A stretch of 52,067 bases of DNA from a virus: positions 1 through 52,067 of the IMG/VR virus record IMGVR_UViG_3300037808_002201; one strand, given 5' to 3'. Position numbers and translations under genes: made by a program. Position 1 is the stretch's first letter; every line of letters starts with the position of its first letter. The notes beneath the pieces were generated by a model that worked only from the letters and a program-made list of their open reading frames with translations, did no database searches and was not told the DNA's origin. Positions 25,371 through 34,867 of the stretch are shown one piece after another.

Positions 25371-27290
25371 TTAACCAGCCGGACCTTTAGCGTTACTTAC
25401 TCCAAATGCCTTATCTTGAGCATCCACAGATAAGTTCGATCTAAAAATATCATAAACTGAGTTTATAACTAGCGTTATTATGTTCACTGAGTCAATCATG
25501 CTCATCTTACTTTTTTCAATAATACTAAAGTGTCCGGAGGGAAACTCAGAGAGCATATTATTATACTGCTCATCATTAAGAAGCCCAAGGAGCGCCCCCT
25601 CTGGTACGGAAAATAGTGCCAAAGAAAAAGCTACTGCGTCGATGATGCCCACGCCCTTGTGTGCCCCAAGGATTGAAGAAACCTCAGTCATCGCCTTGTC
25701 AGCGCCTGATTCAGCAACTCTTTTCGTTTCTTCATCATTTTTGTTCATTTTCGAATCAAGCGCGACTCCAACTGCTCCAATTATAGATGTTATCGGCCCC
25801 ATTAAATGCGCGTTGCTAATGCTTGACTTCCTAAACGTATTTTCTTGTAAATTTATTAACTCTGAATCAGTTCCTCTGCCTAAAAATAACATCATTGAAT
25901 CTTCAACCATTTTCGCTGATCGATAATACTTCTCGGATGTACTATCGCTATTAACTTTTATCTGCTTTGTCTTAGCTCCCTCAGCAGTAGGCTTCGCACT
26001 TTCATCTGGCTTGATCCCTGTTCTTTTCTGGCTCCTCCTTATCTCTTCTCTCTTTCTGTCAACATGCTTTGCTAACGCAGGAATTGCGTCATATAGCCTG
26101 CTCATTATCATCGCCTCAAGCGGCCCAAGCGACTCACTTAGCCTAGATGGCTCAACAGAGTTCTCCGCCCCTGGCAATGGGGGGCTAGGAAAGGTCCCAG
26201 AGGCATTATCAAGCCTTATTCTTATAACCGCCTCTAATAATGTTGGTCTAATCCTCTTCTTATTTACAATTCTTTGTGAATCCGGCAAGAATGGCTCTGC
26301 AACTATTTTCTCAGGCTCATTTATACATCTCGCAATCTCCCCATCATGTATTGGTGGGAATAAAAGATGGCAATACTTATAAAATCCTTCTTTATTTTCC
26401 AAGTTTAACACATTGGCAGGATCTTTTGATGGCGCACCATAAAGCTCCCTAAACAACTTCTCAGCTCTTCCTTTGTCATCTTTTAATGAATTTATTATTA
26501 AAAGGTATTCGCTAGTCCCTTTTTCTTGAGAGTTTAGAAATCCTTTAAATGCTATAAAAGCCTGGGTAATATCCGCTCCAATTGGGAGGTTCGTATTATA
26601 ACTTTTTAAAACAATTTCCGCAGAATTACCAACACCTCGTGCTGCTTTTTTAATATGATCAACAGCAGTGCTAATTGGCTTCATTGACTCATCATCTATC
26701 GTTGGATTTGCGTCTTTTGCGCTACCAGAATTTATAAAATCAAACATTTTTGACTCATGAACTCTTTTTTCTTCTGCATTTTGTCTTTCGTTTAAGACTC
26801 CCGCTAGACCGCCTCCAACCGCAGCTCTTGGAATTCCTTCATCTAAATTTGTAGACGCTAAATTAAGCCCTCCATCTGAATCTAAATTATATAAACAAGT
26901 TCTGCATGATGGAATATCAGCAGAAGATGGCATCCCTATCATCCTTAAAAATGTATTCTCATAAGATTCTAGAGCACCCTGCCTATCTGATATCAACTTT
27001 ATAGAGCCAAACGCACTGTTTCCGTCGTCATCAATCGGCATCCAAGATGACCTCATCGAAGAGAGGAGACTAAAGAAGCTTGAAAAGCTTTCAAATGCAG
27101 CAAATAATGCTTTTGTATATTCGTTTACAGATTTATCACCTTTTGCTGAGCTTTTCAAGAGATCCTCAGATATGCTCTCTCCTCCTAGCGTTAGTCTAAT
27201 AACATCTTTTGCAATAGCTATTTTCGAGGATAGTGCTGTCTTGCCCATCTTTTCAGCTGCTTTTATTCTATCTTGTAAATTTTCAGTCAT
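25371..27290 (-). CDS. Unknown baseplate-operon protein (639 residues)
   Basis: A 639-residue, mainly helical protein with no family I recognise. The N-terminal ~100 residues look helical (LQDRIKAAEKMGKTALSSKI, NEYTKALFAAFESFSSFFSL). Two cysteines occur in a CRTCLYNLDSDGG motif near residue 129. A Lys/Arg-rich helix KHVDRKREEIRRSQKRTG lies near residue 410. Near residue 545 a Gly/Ala/Leu segment (VAFSLALFSVPEGALLGLL) is the most hydrophobic part. ATG directly abuts the TAA of the 2484-residue gene. Its position between the spike-distal giant gene and gp25 corresponds to no P2 gene, so it may be a lineage-specific baseplate component or assembly factor. Confidence 0.65.
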   Translation of the reverse strand: MTENLQDRIKAAEKMGKTALSSKIAIAKDVIRLTLGGESISEDLLKSSAKGDKSVNEYTKALFAAFESFSSFFSLLSSMRSSWMPIDDDGNSAFGSIKLISDRQGALESYENTFLRMIGMPSSADIPSCRTCLYNLDSDGGLNLASTNLDEGIPRAAVGGGLAGVLNERQNAEEKRVHESKMFDFINSGSAKDANPTIDDESMKPISTAVDHIKKAARGVGNSAEIVLKSYNTNLPIGADITQAFIAFKGFLNSQEKGTSEYLLIINSLKDDKGRAEKLFRELYGAPSKDPANVLNLENKEGFYKYCHLLFPPIHDGEIARCINEPEKIVAEPFLPDSQRIVNKKRIRPTLLEAVIRIRLDNASGTFPSPPLPGAENSVEPSRLSESLGPLEAMIMSRLYDAIPALAKHVDRKREEIRRSQKRTGIKPDESAKPTAEGAKTKQIKVNSDSTSEKYYRSAKMVEDSMMLFLGRGTDSELINLQENTFRKSSISNAHLMGPITSIIGAVGVALDSKMNKNDEETKRVAESGADKAMTEVSSILGAHKGVGIIDAVAFSLALFSVPEGALLGLLNDEQYNNMLSEFPSGHFSIIEKSKMSMIDSVNIITLVINSVYDIFRSNLSVDAQDKAFGVSNAKGPAG

Positions 27291-30200
27291 TTAGTTTTCC
27301 AATTTTGTGCCAAAGGCTTGTGGCCTTGACTTTGCGAGACCTGCATTATCGTCTGGGTCTATGGCCAATTCCTCTGTTACTCTATAAGCAATCGTTAAGA
27401 CTCTATCTATTTTCATTATTGATCCAGGGCCAAAGTCTTCTTCCTCAAGCAAAATTTGCGCTTGATCCGGAATACAATCAACTTCATTTTCAGCATCATT
27501 ATTATTGCTTAATATTATGCCTCTTTCCGCCCAAGCCTTAACCATTATCCCACATATGTAAGCTCTAATAAGCACCTGTCCTGGGCCATCGGCTTGAATT
27601 GCGGCAATATACTTCTCACCTTCCTTAACAATCAGTCTGCTGCTATCTTCATTTGGAGCAACCAGCTTCGCCGTTCCTCCCGTTGTATCTTTCAGTATCT
27701 CAACTCTAACCTTATCTGACCAATCTCCAGCTTCAGATAAGGGGTCATCATACGAGTCTCTTGGCAATATCTCTATAAATGCTTTTTCACCTACAGTCGC
27801 AAGAAGATAGTCGCCTATTCCTGATGCATATTCGGCAGCGCCAGTAACTTTTGGCATCTCCGTAACTCCATCAGATATGTCATCGTTAAAATCTGTAGCT
27901 GGATCAACAAAGGGAGTGTCTGTCTCTTCTGTATCATCAACTAGTTTGAAGCCTGTATTCAGCGGATTCACAACCCAGGAGCAGGTGTCATCTATCGAAT
28001 TACCAACACATGCGCGCATCGTATCATAAAGCGCAGAAACATTTTCCATATTCCACTGCGCTCCATTTAGCCTAGCTAGTAATTCTTCAACAGATTGTGA
28101 TGAAGATAGAGCATCTAAAATTGCTTCTGATCCATTATCAACAAAATCTTTTAATGACTGAATACATGATTGAGTATCCGTAACTATAGGTCTAAAATCA
28201 TCTGGCCAAACTCTATCTGGGTCTATCTCTGGAGTATCTATATCAAAAAGGGCTCCATTTAAATCTGCAGTTTGACATGCTTGAGCAATTTCATCTGCAA
28301 CATCTCTCATGTCAAAGAAATAAAGTCTTGGAAAGTCAAATATATTTAGCGTTTGAACCGCATCCTGCAATTGCTCTAGGCCCTCTGAGGTTGCCATAAA
28401 GTTATGGATTGGATACTCTGGGTGTGGAAGTCCATCCTCCCATCCTCCTGCTGGCCTGTCCATCTCTTGATTTCCAAGCGAATCCATTGAAAAGCCAAGC
28501 CCCGAAAGAAGGGGTTTATCAAATATTGCATTTATTGGATCTACTATAATAGTATCAATAAAATTCATAAGAAATCCAATTAATCCAGTTGCATTTGCCT
28601 TGAGCTTATTTGCATTAAAGTCTTCTGCTGCAATATTTCCTGTGGAAAAATCATGAGAATTTAAATCAATTTGATCATTATTTGAGGCAAGTGCTGTAGC
28701 GTTTGCCTGCATTCCAACTATCTGCTCTCCAGGAACGTCATTCCCGAAATATGAAACTGGCCTAAATACATCCTTCTTTTCTCTTGATGTATTCATTTTT
28801 GAAGCAGAAAGTTTATTTATTAACTTAGCCTTTATTGAAACTATTCTATTCCCACTAAATTGAATTCCATTTTCTTTAATAAAGTAAACATTTGCATCAT
28901 CGTCAATCATCGCAACCTTGGGAACTCCTGGAAAAACTTTTTGGCTAACCGTTTCAACTAAGGGCTCGATAGGCTCTCCCCTCTCATCAAACTCTCTTCT
29001 AAAGCTCGATACAGGCATTGTTAGTGGAGCGATATTGTTTGTTCCTGCGGAAAAATAATCAGTATGCCCATCTACAGGGCTAATAAACCCTGTCCTTCCA
29101 GTTTGATCATCCTTGGGGGAGGTATTAGATATCACAAGATCTTCACCGGCAAGGCTCAATAAAGCGGGCGCAGAGTCTAGCGTCTGCATATCACTTATTA
29201 GTTTTGGATCATAAAACATTGAGAAAAACCAATCAAATGCTAAATTATCTGTCTTTCCGCCATTGTTAAACTCAAACTTTACATCTAGAGAATTAGAGTT
29301 ATATTTTACTGACTTTGAAAATGATGCTCCAAAAGTTCCGTCGAACTCATTGGAGTTAAACCTCATAGTATCTTTGTTAACATTTTCAAAGCCATCCTCA
29401 GTTTCTTCGCCTAGAAAAATATTTTCGTGCTCTCTATCTAAGGAGATAATAAAATCTCCATTTACCGGCTCAACCAGTACGTCTGGGGGCAGGCCGCCTT
29501 CGCAGCCAGGAGCTGTAGTATCAACATTTGGCCTACCATTAAATGCATTCGACGGAGTATTGCCGTTACTAGTAACACACTCAGGCGGAAGCTGCGTATA
29601 AGCCTGGGCCATTGGAAGTACCTTGCTTGGATCAATATCTCCTCCTGGCATCGCCTTCCCAACCACCATTCCCGCTATCATTGTTGGGTCCAGACATGTA
29701 TCGGACCCATCCATATCCATATCTCCGCTTCCAGTTGCGCAGCTAAAATTAAATATTAGCTCCATCATCTCAAGGAACATCATTAATATTCCAAGTATTG
29801 GCTCAAGAACTTCAATATCAGCATTAAGGCTAAAGATATGTTCACTTAAAGTTTTTTCAAGCGCTTTTATTGATGCGTAATTTTTGTTCTTAATTGCACT
29901 ATCCAGTGCAACAATAATTTCATTTATTGCGATCATCCATCCGATAATTTTAACAAAAACGCATTGCAACAACTCTAAGAGGTGAAGCAATAAGTTTAAC
30001 AACATTACTGGGATTGAAATCTGCGGAAGCAAAAGAAGCAAATCATAAAGGCAGGCAAACAATCTAACAACTGCTCTTGCAGTTTTCCATGGATTCATTA
30101 ATGCGCATAGTACATCAATTATACACATGATTATTTTTATAGGAATATACAATAACTGAAGGTTTCTTAAGTTAAACTTCAGCTCTGCAGTTAGATGAAA

Positions 30201-33200
30201 AGATAGGTCACAAAAACTATTTATAAATTCTTTTGAAGTAGATGAAACATCCATTGTAAATTTTGTAAATTTTAATAAATACTTTTTAATTAATTTCTTT
30301 AGTTCCTTTATCTTGCCCTTTGCATAGTCTGATGCGCCGCCGACCATGTCTCCGACAAGCTCGTCTACCATTAGCCCTAGGTCGCCCAAGTCAAGACTAA
30401 GTCTCTTGCCCTCTTTATTCGCATTGGAGATTCGAATTGTTTTACATGGGTCAAATTTATCGAGCTCACCCTTTTCGAATGGCGGCACAACTATTGACGC
30501 CGTAACTTTAATTCCGTCGAATACAAGCGATCCAGTTATATCAACTCTTCTGTCAGCAATAAAATAAAGCGTATTTTTATCAGTGCCTATCGTCGTTACT
30601 CTTAAAGTTTTGCTAGTTATGATCGCCAAATCCCTAAGTGACTTGCCGCCCGAAGGCTCGGCAGGTATTTTCCCTGGATAATATCTGTTACCAGTATGGT
30701 CCGTTACATACAGTAGTTCTGGAATATTAAATCGAATTCCTGCAGAATTTTCTACAATAGACTTAACTGTAAGTTTATATTTGGACCCGTCATCATTTGC
30801 TAGTAATAAATTTGGCGGAATTAGTGTGCCACTTTTTATAAATATTGACTTTAGATCAACTTTATCTATCAGGCCATTGCCGCTCCTACTCTCTGCGGTT
30901 GGACCCTTTATGGCAAGAGGATCTCCGCCCCCTAGCAATGATCCAAGATCTATGTCTATGTCTCCAAGAGAATCGGCATCAATTGGCGGAGGAGAAAAGG
31001 AGCCAGAAGCACTAATTAAATCAATCTCTTCTTTTTTCTCTCCTGTTTTTGGGTCTGGTTTGCTTTCAGACTTTACCAGGCCGACAGTTACTCCGGCAAG
31101 TTTCTCGCCAACAGTTACATTTAGGCTCGGTTTTATTTTTAATGGATTAATGCCGCTAATGCTAACTTCTGTTCCAGTTTTACGAAACTTGTAACTATTC
31201 ATACCCTGCAATATTGCATCGCTATTTAAAAATATAGTTCTTGGGTCAATTGGTTTGGCTTTTTTAACCCCTATGGCACCTATATCATGATGATTTAATG
31301 ATTTCCTCTTGCTCAAAGGCTTTTCCAGCTCAGCCTTAGTGCTGGCTATCCTTATGTCTTCGCCGGTATATGTAACTCCTCTTTCGGAGAAATTTAGATC
31401 TTCAGAGCTTTTAATTTCAATAGTGCATCCGCCATATATTGATGAATCATATTCAATTCCATATAAAGAATCCCTAATATGCACCTTGACATCTGCCCAC
31501 CCCCGATACGCCGTTAGTATATCGTCACATACAACAACTGCTCTATCACTCTTGGATAGAGGAAGTATGTCCGATGGAGATGGAAGTCTAGTTCCATTAA
31601 TAGATAGCTCATATCTAAAGTCTGGATTGTAATTATTAAAAACAACACCAAGCCTTGATATTTTACTCTTAACTATAATTTGATTTCCACTAACCTGCTT
31701 TATGGCATCCCATACATCTGCGTCAGCTAGTATTTTTTTATCTTTATTGTTTAAAATTGTAGTAACATCACAATTATTTACAAACCCACCTAGTTTGCTA
31801 ATCTTCGCAAAAGAGCCAATTACCGGAGGGTTAGATATAAATGCGGCGTCTTTACCGTCCACTCCCCCTATTCTAACTAGGGCAAATTTTGATTTAAGCT
31901 GAGTGGAGGTAACCTTATTTGTGCTTGTTATTTTATCTATTCTTTGGCTGCATATTATAAAATATGCAAATTTTACATTCTTGAGTCTAGAAAAATTTAA
32001 ATAAGAAAAGCTGCCAGGAAATGATAGAGTTGCTTCATCATCTGCCGTTGAAACAAAGTCTCCAGATTCTCCCAACTTAAACTCTATATTTTTAGCAATT
32101 TGAGCCCTAGTAATCCCAGTCTTGAGAGAGTCCATAAACAGACCATCTGCAGGCTTAACAACATCTATTATTTGAGAATCCATTGAAAAATCATAAATTG
32201 GATTTTCACTTTCATCGTCACCTTTAGCATTGCAAATCATCAAGTATGCATAAAGATTATTTGATGGCTTTAATATTCCAGATTTAGAAGCTAATTTTAT
32301 CTTTGGACTAGTACCGTCCGATAGAACTGGGACATTATAGGCATAATGTGTCTCAAAAGCAGATGTTTCTGACTGATGCTTTTTATAGCCATCTGGATAT
32401 ATTTCACTAAGAGGTGCTTTTATTTTCAAAGCAGCTGTTTCTCTATCCTTCGTCTCTCCCCTCAGCCTATCTTCAGGAACAACTCTTAGCAAACCTAGCC
32501 CTACTGGATAAGCTTGGCCATTCCCACCTATAAGCTCCATATTAAGATCTGCAACATTTGAAAAGAGACCTGTAAACTCGCCCATATTAGCATCAAAATC
32601 TTGTCCGCTAAACTCTAAATGTTTTGGCGTAGATTTTACTAAGTCAACCTCTGCATCGGAGAAGTATCTGATTCTTGATTGAGTTTCATCTGCATCGTTT
32701 GTAAACTTTATTCCTGCTATTCCGTCTAAATGATCACCCTTAAGTACAAACCATGGATAAGTAGAACCTTTTGTTATTCGATCTCCATCAAACTTAAATT
32801 CAAGACCAAGCTTTACGCCATTTGGAGGACGTCTCCTTAGCTCCATCTGCCTTTCGGCAACCTTAAATATTTGACCAGTATTATCTATAATATATGGAAC
32901 TAACCTTATCTTTTCAGAATCTGTAAACATATAAAGATCATTTGTCAAAAATGGAACGGCGAGATGCTCTAGCCCAGTCTTCTCATCTTTGACTAGCACT
33001 GGAGAGCTACTATTTTTTATCCAAATCGCAGGAATTGACGCCGGCCAGTTGAAGGCTTCGCTGCCATTTTTAGTAATATTTTTTGAGTCACTTAAGTCGA
33101 CAAAATTTGGCCGATTCGAAGACATGAGCCCACTTACCGAACAAAGCTTATTTCTAAAATATTGCTCGTCATTCTCTCTTATTTTCCGCTCAGCCTCTTG

Positions 33201-34745
33201 ATCAGACTTATTCGAAAGAAAAACATCAGCCCTATTCATTTCGCCTGCAAGCATCCCCACGTCTGGGATTCCAGCAGGTGATAAGTCAACAGTATTTGGA
33301 TAGCCAAGATCTTTTATTGAAAAAGAATTATTTCCAATTTTTATATTTTCTGGATCTTTATCTTTATCAAACTTAAAGATCTCCCCATCTTCCCCCGGAG
33401 AGAATGCGCCAGACTGCGCTATCTGCTGCCCAAGACTTTCAAATATCTTATGATGATCAGAGGCAACATATCCTTCACCAGACTCATAGCTCAAAGTTGA
33501 CTCTCTGCCCTTAAAAGATGAATTCATCATATTTGGCGCTGAAAAAAGCTCTATAAATTGATTAGTTAGATTTAGAGTTGAGCTTCCAACCGGATTTTGA
33601 ACGCTAATTGCTGGAGATAAAAAGAATTGACATCTATCAACTTCGCTTACCTCTAGGCCTCCAAGGTCGAATCTTAAAAATGATTCCGCTGCGCTGCCAT
33701 ATTGAATATAGGAGGACATTGGGAATGGAGCAAGCCCGCTGCTAAAATATATAGGGTCTATACTATATTTTTCCTCTTGCTCTGTTTCTAGTGCATAAAA
33801 TGCTTTAACGTTTCTTTTTAGTCCCAGCTCATAATAATTAGTTGCCCTTGCATCACTTCCTCGTGTTGATATATTTGGTGTCTTTATAAATAAAGAATTA
33901 TTGTATGCAGTATAGTATCCTATTTTAGGCGGGTTATTCATCCGGCCTCTGAGCTGACTAGAAGGGATATTGAAAATTGGAAAAATCTCATTTATAAGAT
34001 TTCCAATATCATCATCAGATAATGTACCCGGCTTCTCTTTTTCGGCTCTAGCTTTTTCGGCAAGATCTTGGAAACTAACCCCAGAACACCCAACTATAGA
34101 TACGCCCTTGAGGCCTGCAATAGTCTCTATCATATCAAAAACTATTTCTATGGGAACAAACTTAAATCCACCGACAAAATCTATTGCCCTACTGGACGGA
34201 GCTTTTTTTATATCATCTAATACTTTTTTAAACGCAATAACATCATTGGAATAATCAACCCTCATTGATAGGATTGGCACACCAGACTTATTCCATGGTA
34301 TATCAGGAAAATTTTCCAAAGCCCTATTCGATGCAACTCTTATTTCGTTTAGCTGAGGAATAGCTTCATTAAAAATATCCTCAAGGGAGTCTCCAATTTT
34401 ATCAGAAAGCTGCTGAGAAAACTTTGATAAAGTTTTCGTATAGCCATCTTGCTTTAATTTGGTAAAGTTTTCTAATATTCGACCCTTATTATTTTCCCCA
34501 TCCCCTGAGACTATTTCGCCCCTCGTTATAATATTTGGATATCCGCCAAGCTTCAATATTGCTCCGCCGCCGATGGGAATTGTATTCCCCACACCCTTTG
34601 GGTAAACCAATTCCGTAGATACAACAGGCTTATCTTCACTATTCTTGGGAGTAAGGCATCCTACGTCATATTCTAGATCATTCTTTGATTCCTCGTCAAG
34701 TGGTCCTCGAACTAGTGGTAGGATTGAGATTTTATCTTTGGCCAT
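27291..34745 (-). CDS. 2484-residue baseplate protein with a Leu-rich hydrophobic domain
   Basis: No family recognised over the whole length. The first ~1450 residues are mixed alpha/beta with strand-rich repeats (for example YPWFVLKGDHLDGIAGIKF, TIG/Ig-like in rhythm). Residues about 1470-1520 are Lys-rich and helical (GKIKELKKLIKKYLLKF). Residues about 1523-1672 are strikingly hydrophobic, with segments such as IPIKIIMCIIDVLCALM, ACLYDLLLLLP, VMLLNLLLHLLELLQCVFV and GILMMFLEMMELIF, which would score as membrane helices. A GDMDMDGSDTC acidic loop follows. The last ~150 residues resemble a filamin-like Ig fold (ending ADGPGQVLIRAYICG). It lies right after the spike gene, across a 122-base spacer. 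The hydrophobic part may be buried in the baseplate or act on the host membrane; both are inference. Confidence 0.7.
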   Translation of the reverse strand: MAKDKISILPLVRGPLDEESKNDLEYDVGCLTPKNSEDKPVVSTELVYPKGVGNTIPIGGGAILKLGGYPNIITRGEIVSGDGENNKGRILENFTKLKQDGYTKTLSKFSQQLSDKIGDSLEDIFNEAIPQLNEIRVASNRALENFPDIPWNKSGVPILSMRVDYSNDVIAFKKVLDDIKKAPSSRAIDFVGGFKFVPIEIVFDMIETIAGLKGVSIVGCSGVSFQDLAEKARAEKEKPGTLSDDDIGNLINEIFPIFNIPSSQLRGRMNNPPKIGYYTAYNNSLFIKTPNISTRGSDARATNYYELGLKRNVKAFYALETEQEEKYSIDPIYFSSGLAPFPMSSYIQYGSAAESFLRFDLGGLEVSEVDRCQFFLSPAISVQNPVGSSTLNLTNQFIELFSAPNMMNSSFKGRESTLSYESGEGYVASDHHKIFESLGQQIAQSGAFSPGEDGEIFKFDKDKDPENIKIGNNSFSIKDLGYPNTVDLSPAGIPDVGMLAGEMNRADVFLSNKSDQEAERKIRENDEQYFRNKLCSVSGLMSSNRPNFVDLSDSKNITKNGSEAFNWPASIPAIWIKNSSSPVLVKDEKTGLEHLAVPFLTNDLYMFTDSEKIRLVPYIIDNTGQIFKVAERQMELRRRPPNGVKLGLEFKFDGDRITKGSTYPWFVLKGDHLDGIAGIKFTNDADETQSRIRYFSDAEVDLVKSTPKHLEFSGQDFDANMGEFTGLFSNVADLNMELIGGNGQAYPVGLGLLRVVPEDRLRGETKDRETAALKIKAPLSEIYPDGYKKHQSETSAFETHYAYNVPVLSDGTSPKIKLASKSGILKPSNNLYAYLMICNAKGDDESENPIYDFSMDSQIIDVVKPADGLFMDSLKTGITRAQIAKNIEFKLGESGDFVSTADDEATLSFPGSFSYLNFSRLKNVKFAYFIICSQRIDKITSTNKVTSTQLKSKFALVRIGGVDGKDAAFISNPPVIGSFAKISKLGGFVNNCDVTTILNNKDKKILADADVWDAIKQVSGNQIIVKSKISRLGVVFNNYNPDFRYELSINGTRLPSPSDILPLSKSDRAVVVCDDILTAYRGWADVKVHIRDSLYGIEYDSSIYGGCTIEIKSSEDLNFSERGVTYTGEDIRIASTKAELEKPLSKRKSLNHHDIGAIGVKKAKPIDPRTIFLNSDAILQGMNSYKFRKTGTEVSISGINPLKIKPSLNVTVGEKLAGVTVGLVKSESKPDPKTGEKKEEIDLISASGSFSPPPIDADSLGDIDIDLGSLLGGGDPLAIKGPTAESRSGNGLIDKVDLKSIFIKSGTLIPPNLLLANDDGSKYKLTVKSIVENSAGIRFNIPELLYVTDHTGNRYYPGKIPAEPSGGKSLRDLAIITSKTLRVTTIGTDKNTLYFIADRRVDITGSLVFDGIKVTASIVVPPFEKGELDKFDPCKTIRISNANKEGKRLSLDLGDLGLMVDELVGDMVGGASDYAKGKIKELKKLIKKYLLKFTKFTMDVSSTSKEFINSFCDLSFHLTAELKFNLRNLQLLYIPIKIIMCIIDVLCALMNPWKTARAVVRLFACLYDLLLLLPQISIPVMLLNLLLHLLELLQCVFVKIIGWMIAINEIIVALDSAIKNKNYASIKALEKTLSEHIFSLNADIEVLEPILGILMMFLEMMELIFNFSCATGSGDMDMDGSDTCLDPTMIAGMVVGKAMPGGDIDPSKVLPMAQAYTQLPPECVTSNGNTPSNAFNGRPNVDTTAPGCEGGLPPDVLVEPVNGDFIISLDREHENIFLGEETEDGFENVNKDTMRFNSNEFDGTFGASFSKSVKYNSNSLDVKFEFNNGGKTDNLAFDWFFSMFYDPKLISDMQTLDSAPALLSLAGEDLVISNTSPKDDQTGRTGFISPVDGHTDYFSAGTNNIAPLTMPVSSFRREFDERGEPIEPLVETVSQKVFPGVPKVAMIDDDANVYFIKENGIQFSGNRIVSIKAKLINKLSASKMNTSREKKDVFRPVSYFGNDVPGEQIVGMQANATALASNNDQIDLNSHDFSTGNIAAEDFNANKLKANATGLIGFLMNFIDTIIVDPINAIFDKPLLSGLGFSMDSLGNQEMDRPAGGWEDGLPHPEYPIHNFMATSEGLEQLQDAVQTLNIFDFPRLYFFDMRDVADEIAQACQTADLNGALFDIDTPEIDPDRVWPDDFRPIVTDTQSCIQSLKDFVDNGSEAILDALSSSQSVEELLARLNGAQWNMENVSALYDTMRACVGNSIDDTCSWVVNPLNTGFKLVDDTEETDTPFVDPATDFNDDISDGVTEMPKVTGAAEYASGIGDYLLATVGEKAFIEILPRDSYDDPLSEAGDWSDKVRVEILKDTTGGTAKLVAPNEDSSRLIVKEGEKYIAAIQADGPGQVLIRAYICGIMVKAWAERGIILSNNNDAENEVDCIPDQAQILLEEEDFGPGSIMKIDRVLTIAYRVTEELAIDPDDNAGLAKSRPQAFGTKLEN

Positions 34746-34793
34746 TTAATTTAAATCCGCTAACTAAATATAAATAATTTTACTTAAACTATA

Positions 34794-34811
34794 TTACTGA
34801 TTATTCAGTAA
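34794..34811. repeat. Inverted repeat (7-bp stem, TTAT loop)
   Basis: TTACTGA and TCAGTAA flank TTAT in the 122-base spacer between the spike and 2484-residue genes. There is no strong T-run after it on the minus strand, so it is not a convincing terminator. It could be an operator or an mRNA processing hairpin. Confidence 0.5.
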
Positions 34812-34827
34812 AAATTAATAGAGGATG

Positions 34828-34849
34828 TATATATGATAATTCATATATA
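34828..34849. promoter_or_regulatory. Perfect 9-bp inverted repeat containing a shared TATATATGAATT motif
   Basis: TATATATGA and TCATATATA flank TAAT, a perfect 9-bp palindrome. The minus strand contains TATATATGAATT (34838-34849), the same 12-mer found upstream of the sheath gene (49885-49896). The palindrome lies about 80-100 bases upstream of the 2484-residue gene. A late promoter or regulator site is plausible. The alternative is a weak AU hairpin. Confidence 0.4.
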
Positions 34850-34867
34850 ATTATCTTTTTACCTACA

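Noticed and set aside
25480-26382. Plus-strand open frames of 148 and 123 codons opposite the 639-residue gene
   Set aside because: The minus-strand frame is long, uninterrupted and abuts its neighbours, so these are shadows.
29462-29662. 66-codon minus-strand open frame inside the 2484-residue gene
   Set aside because: Out-of-frame overlap with a long coding region; no ribosome site or conserved motif.
34794-34811. Hairpin considered as a terminator after the spike gene
   Set aside because: Stem is short and AT-rich and no T-run follows on the transcribed strand, so it is listed only as an inverted repeat.
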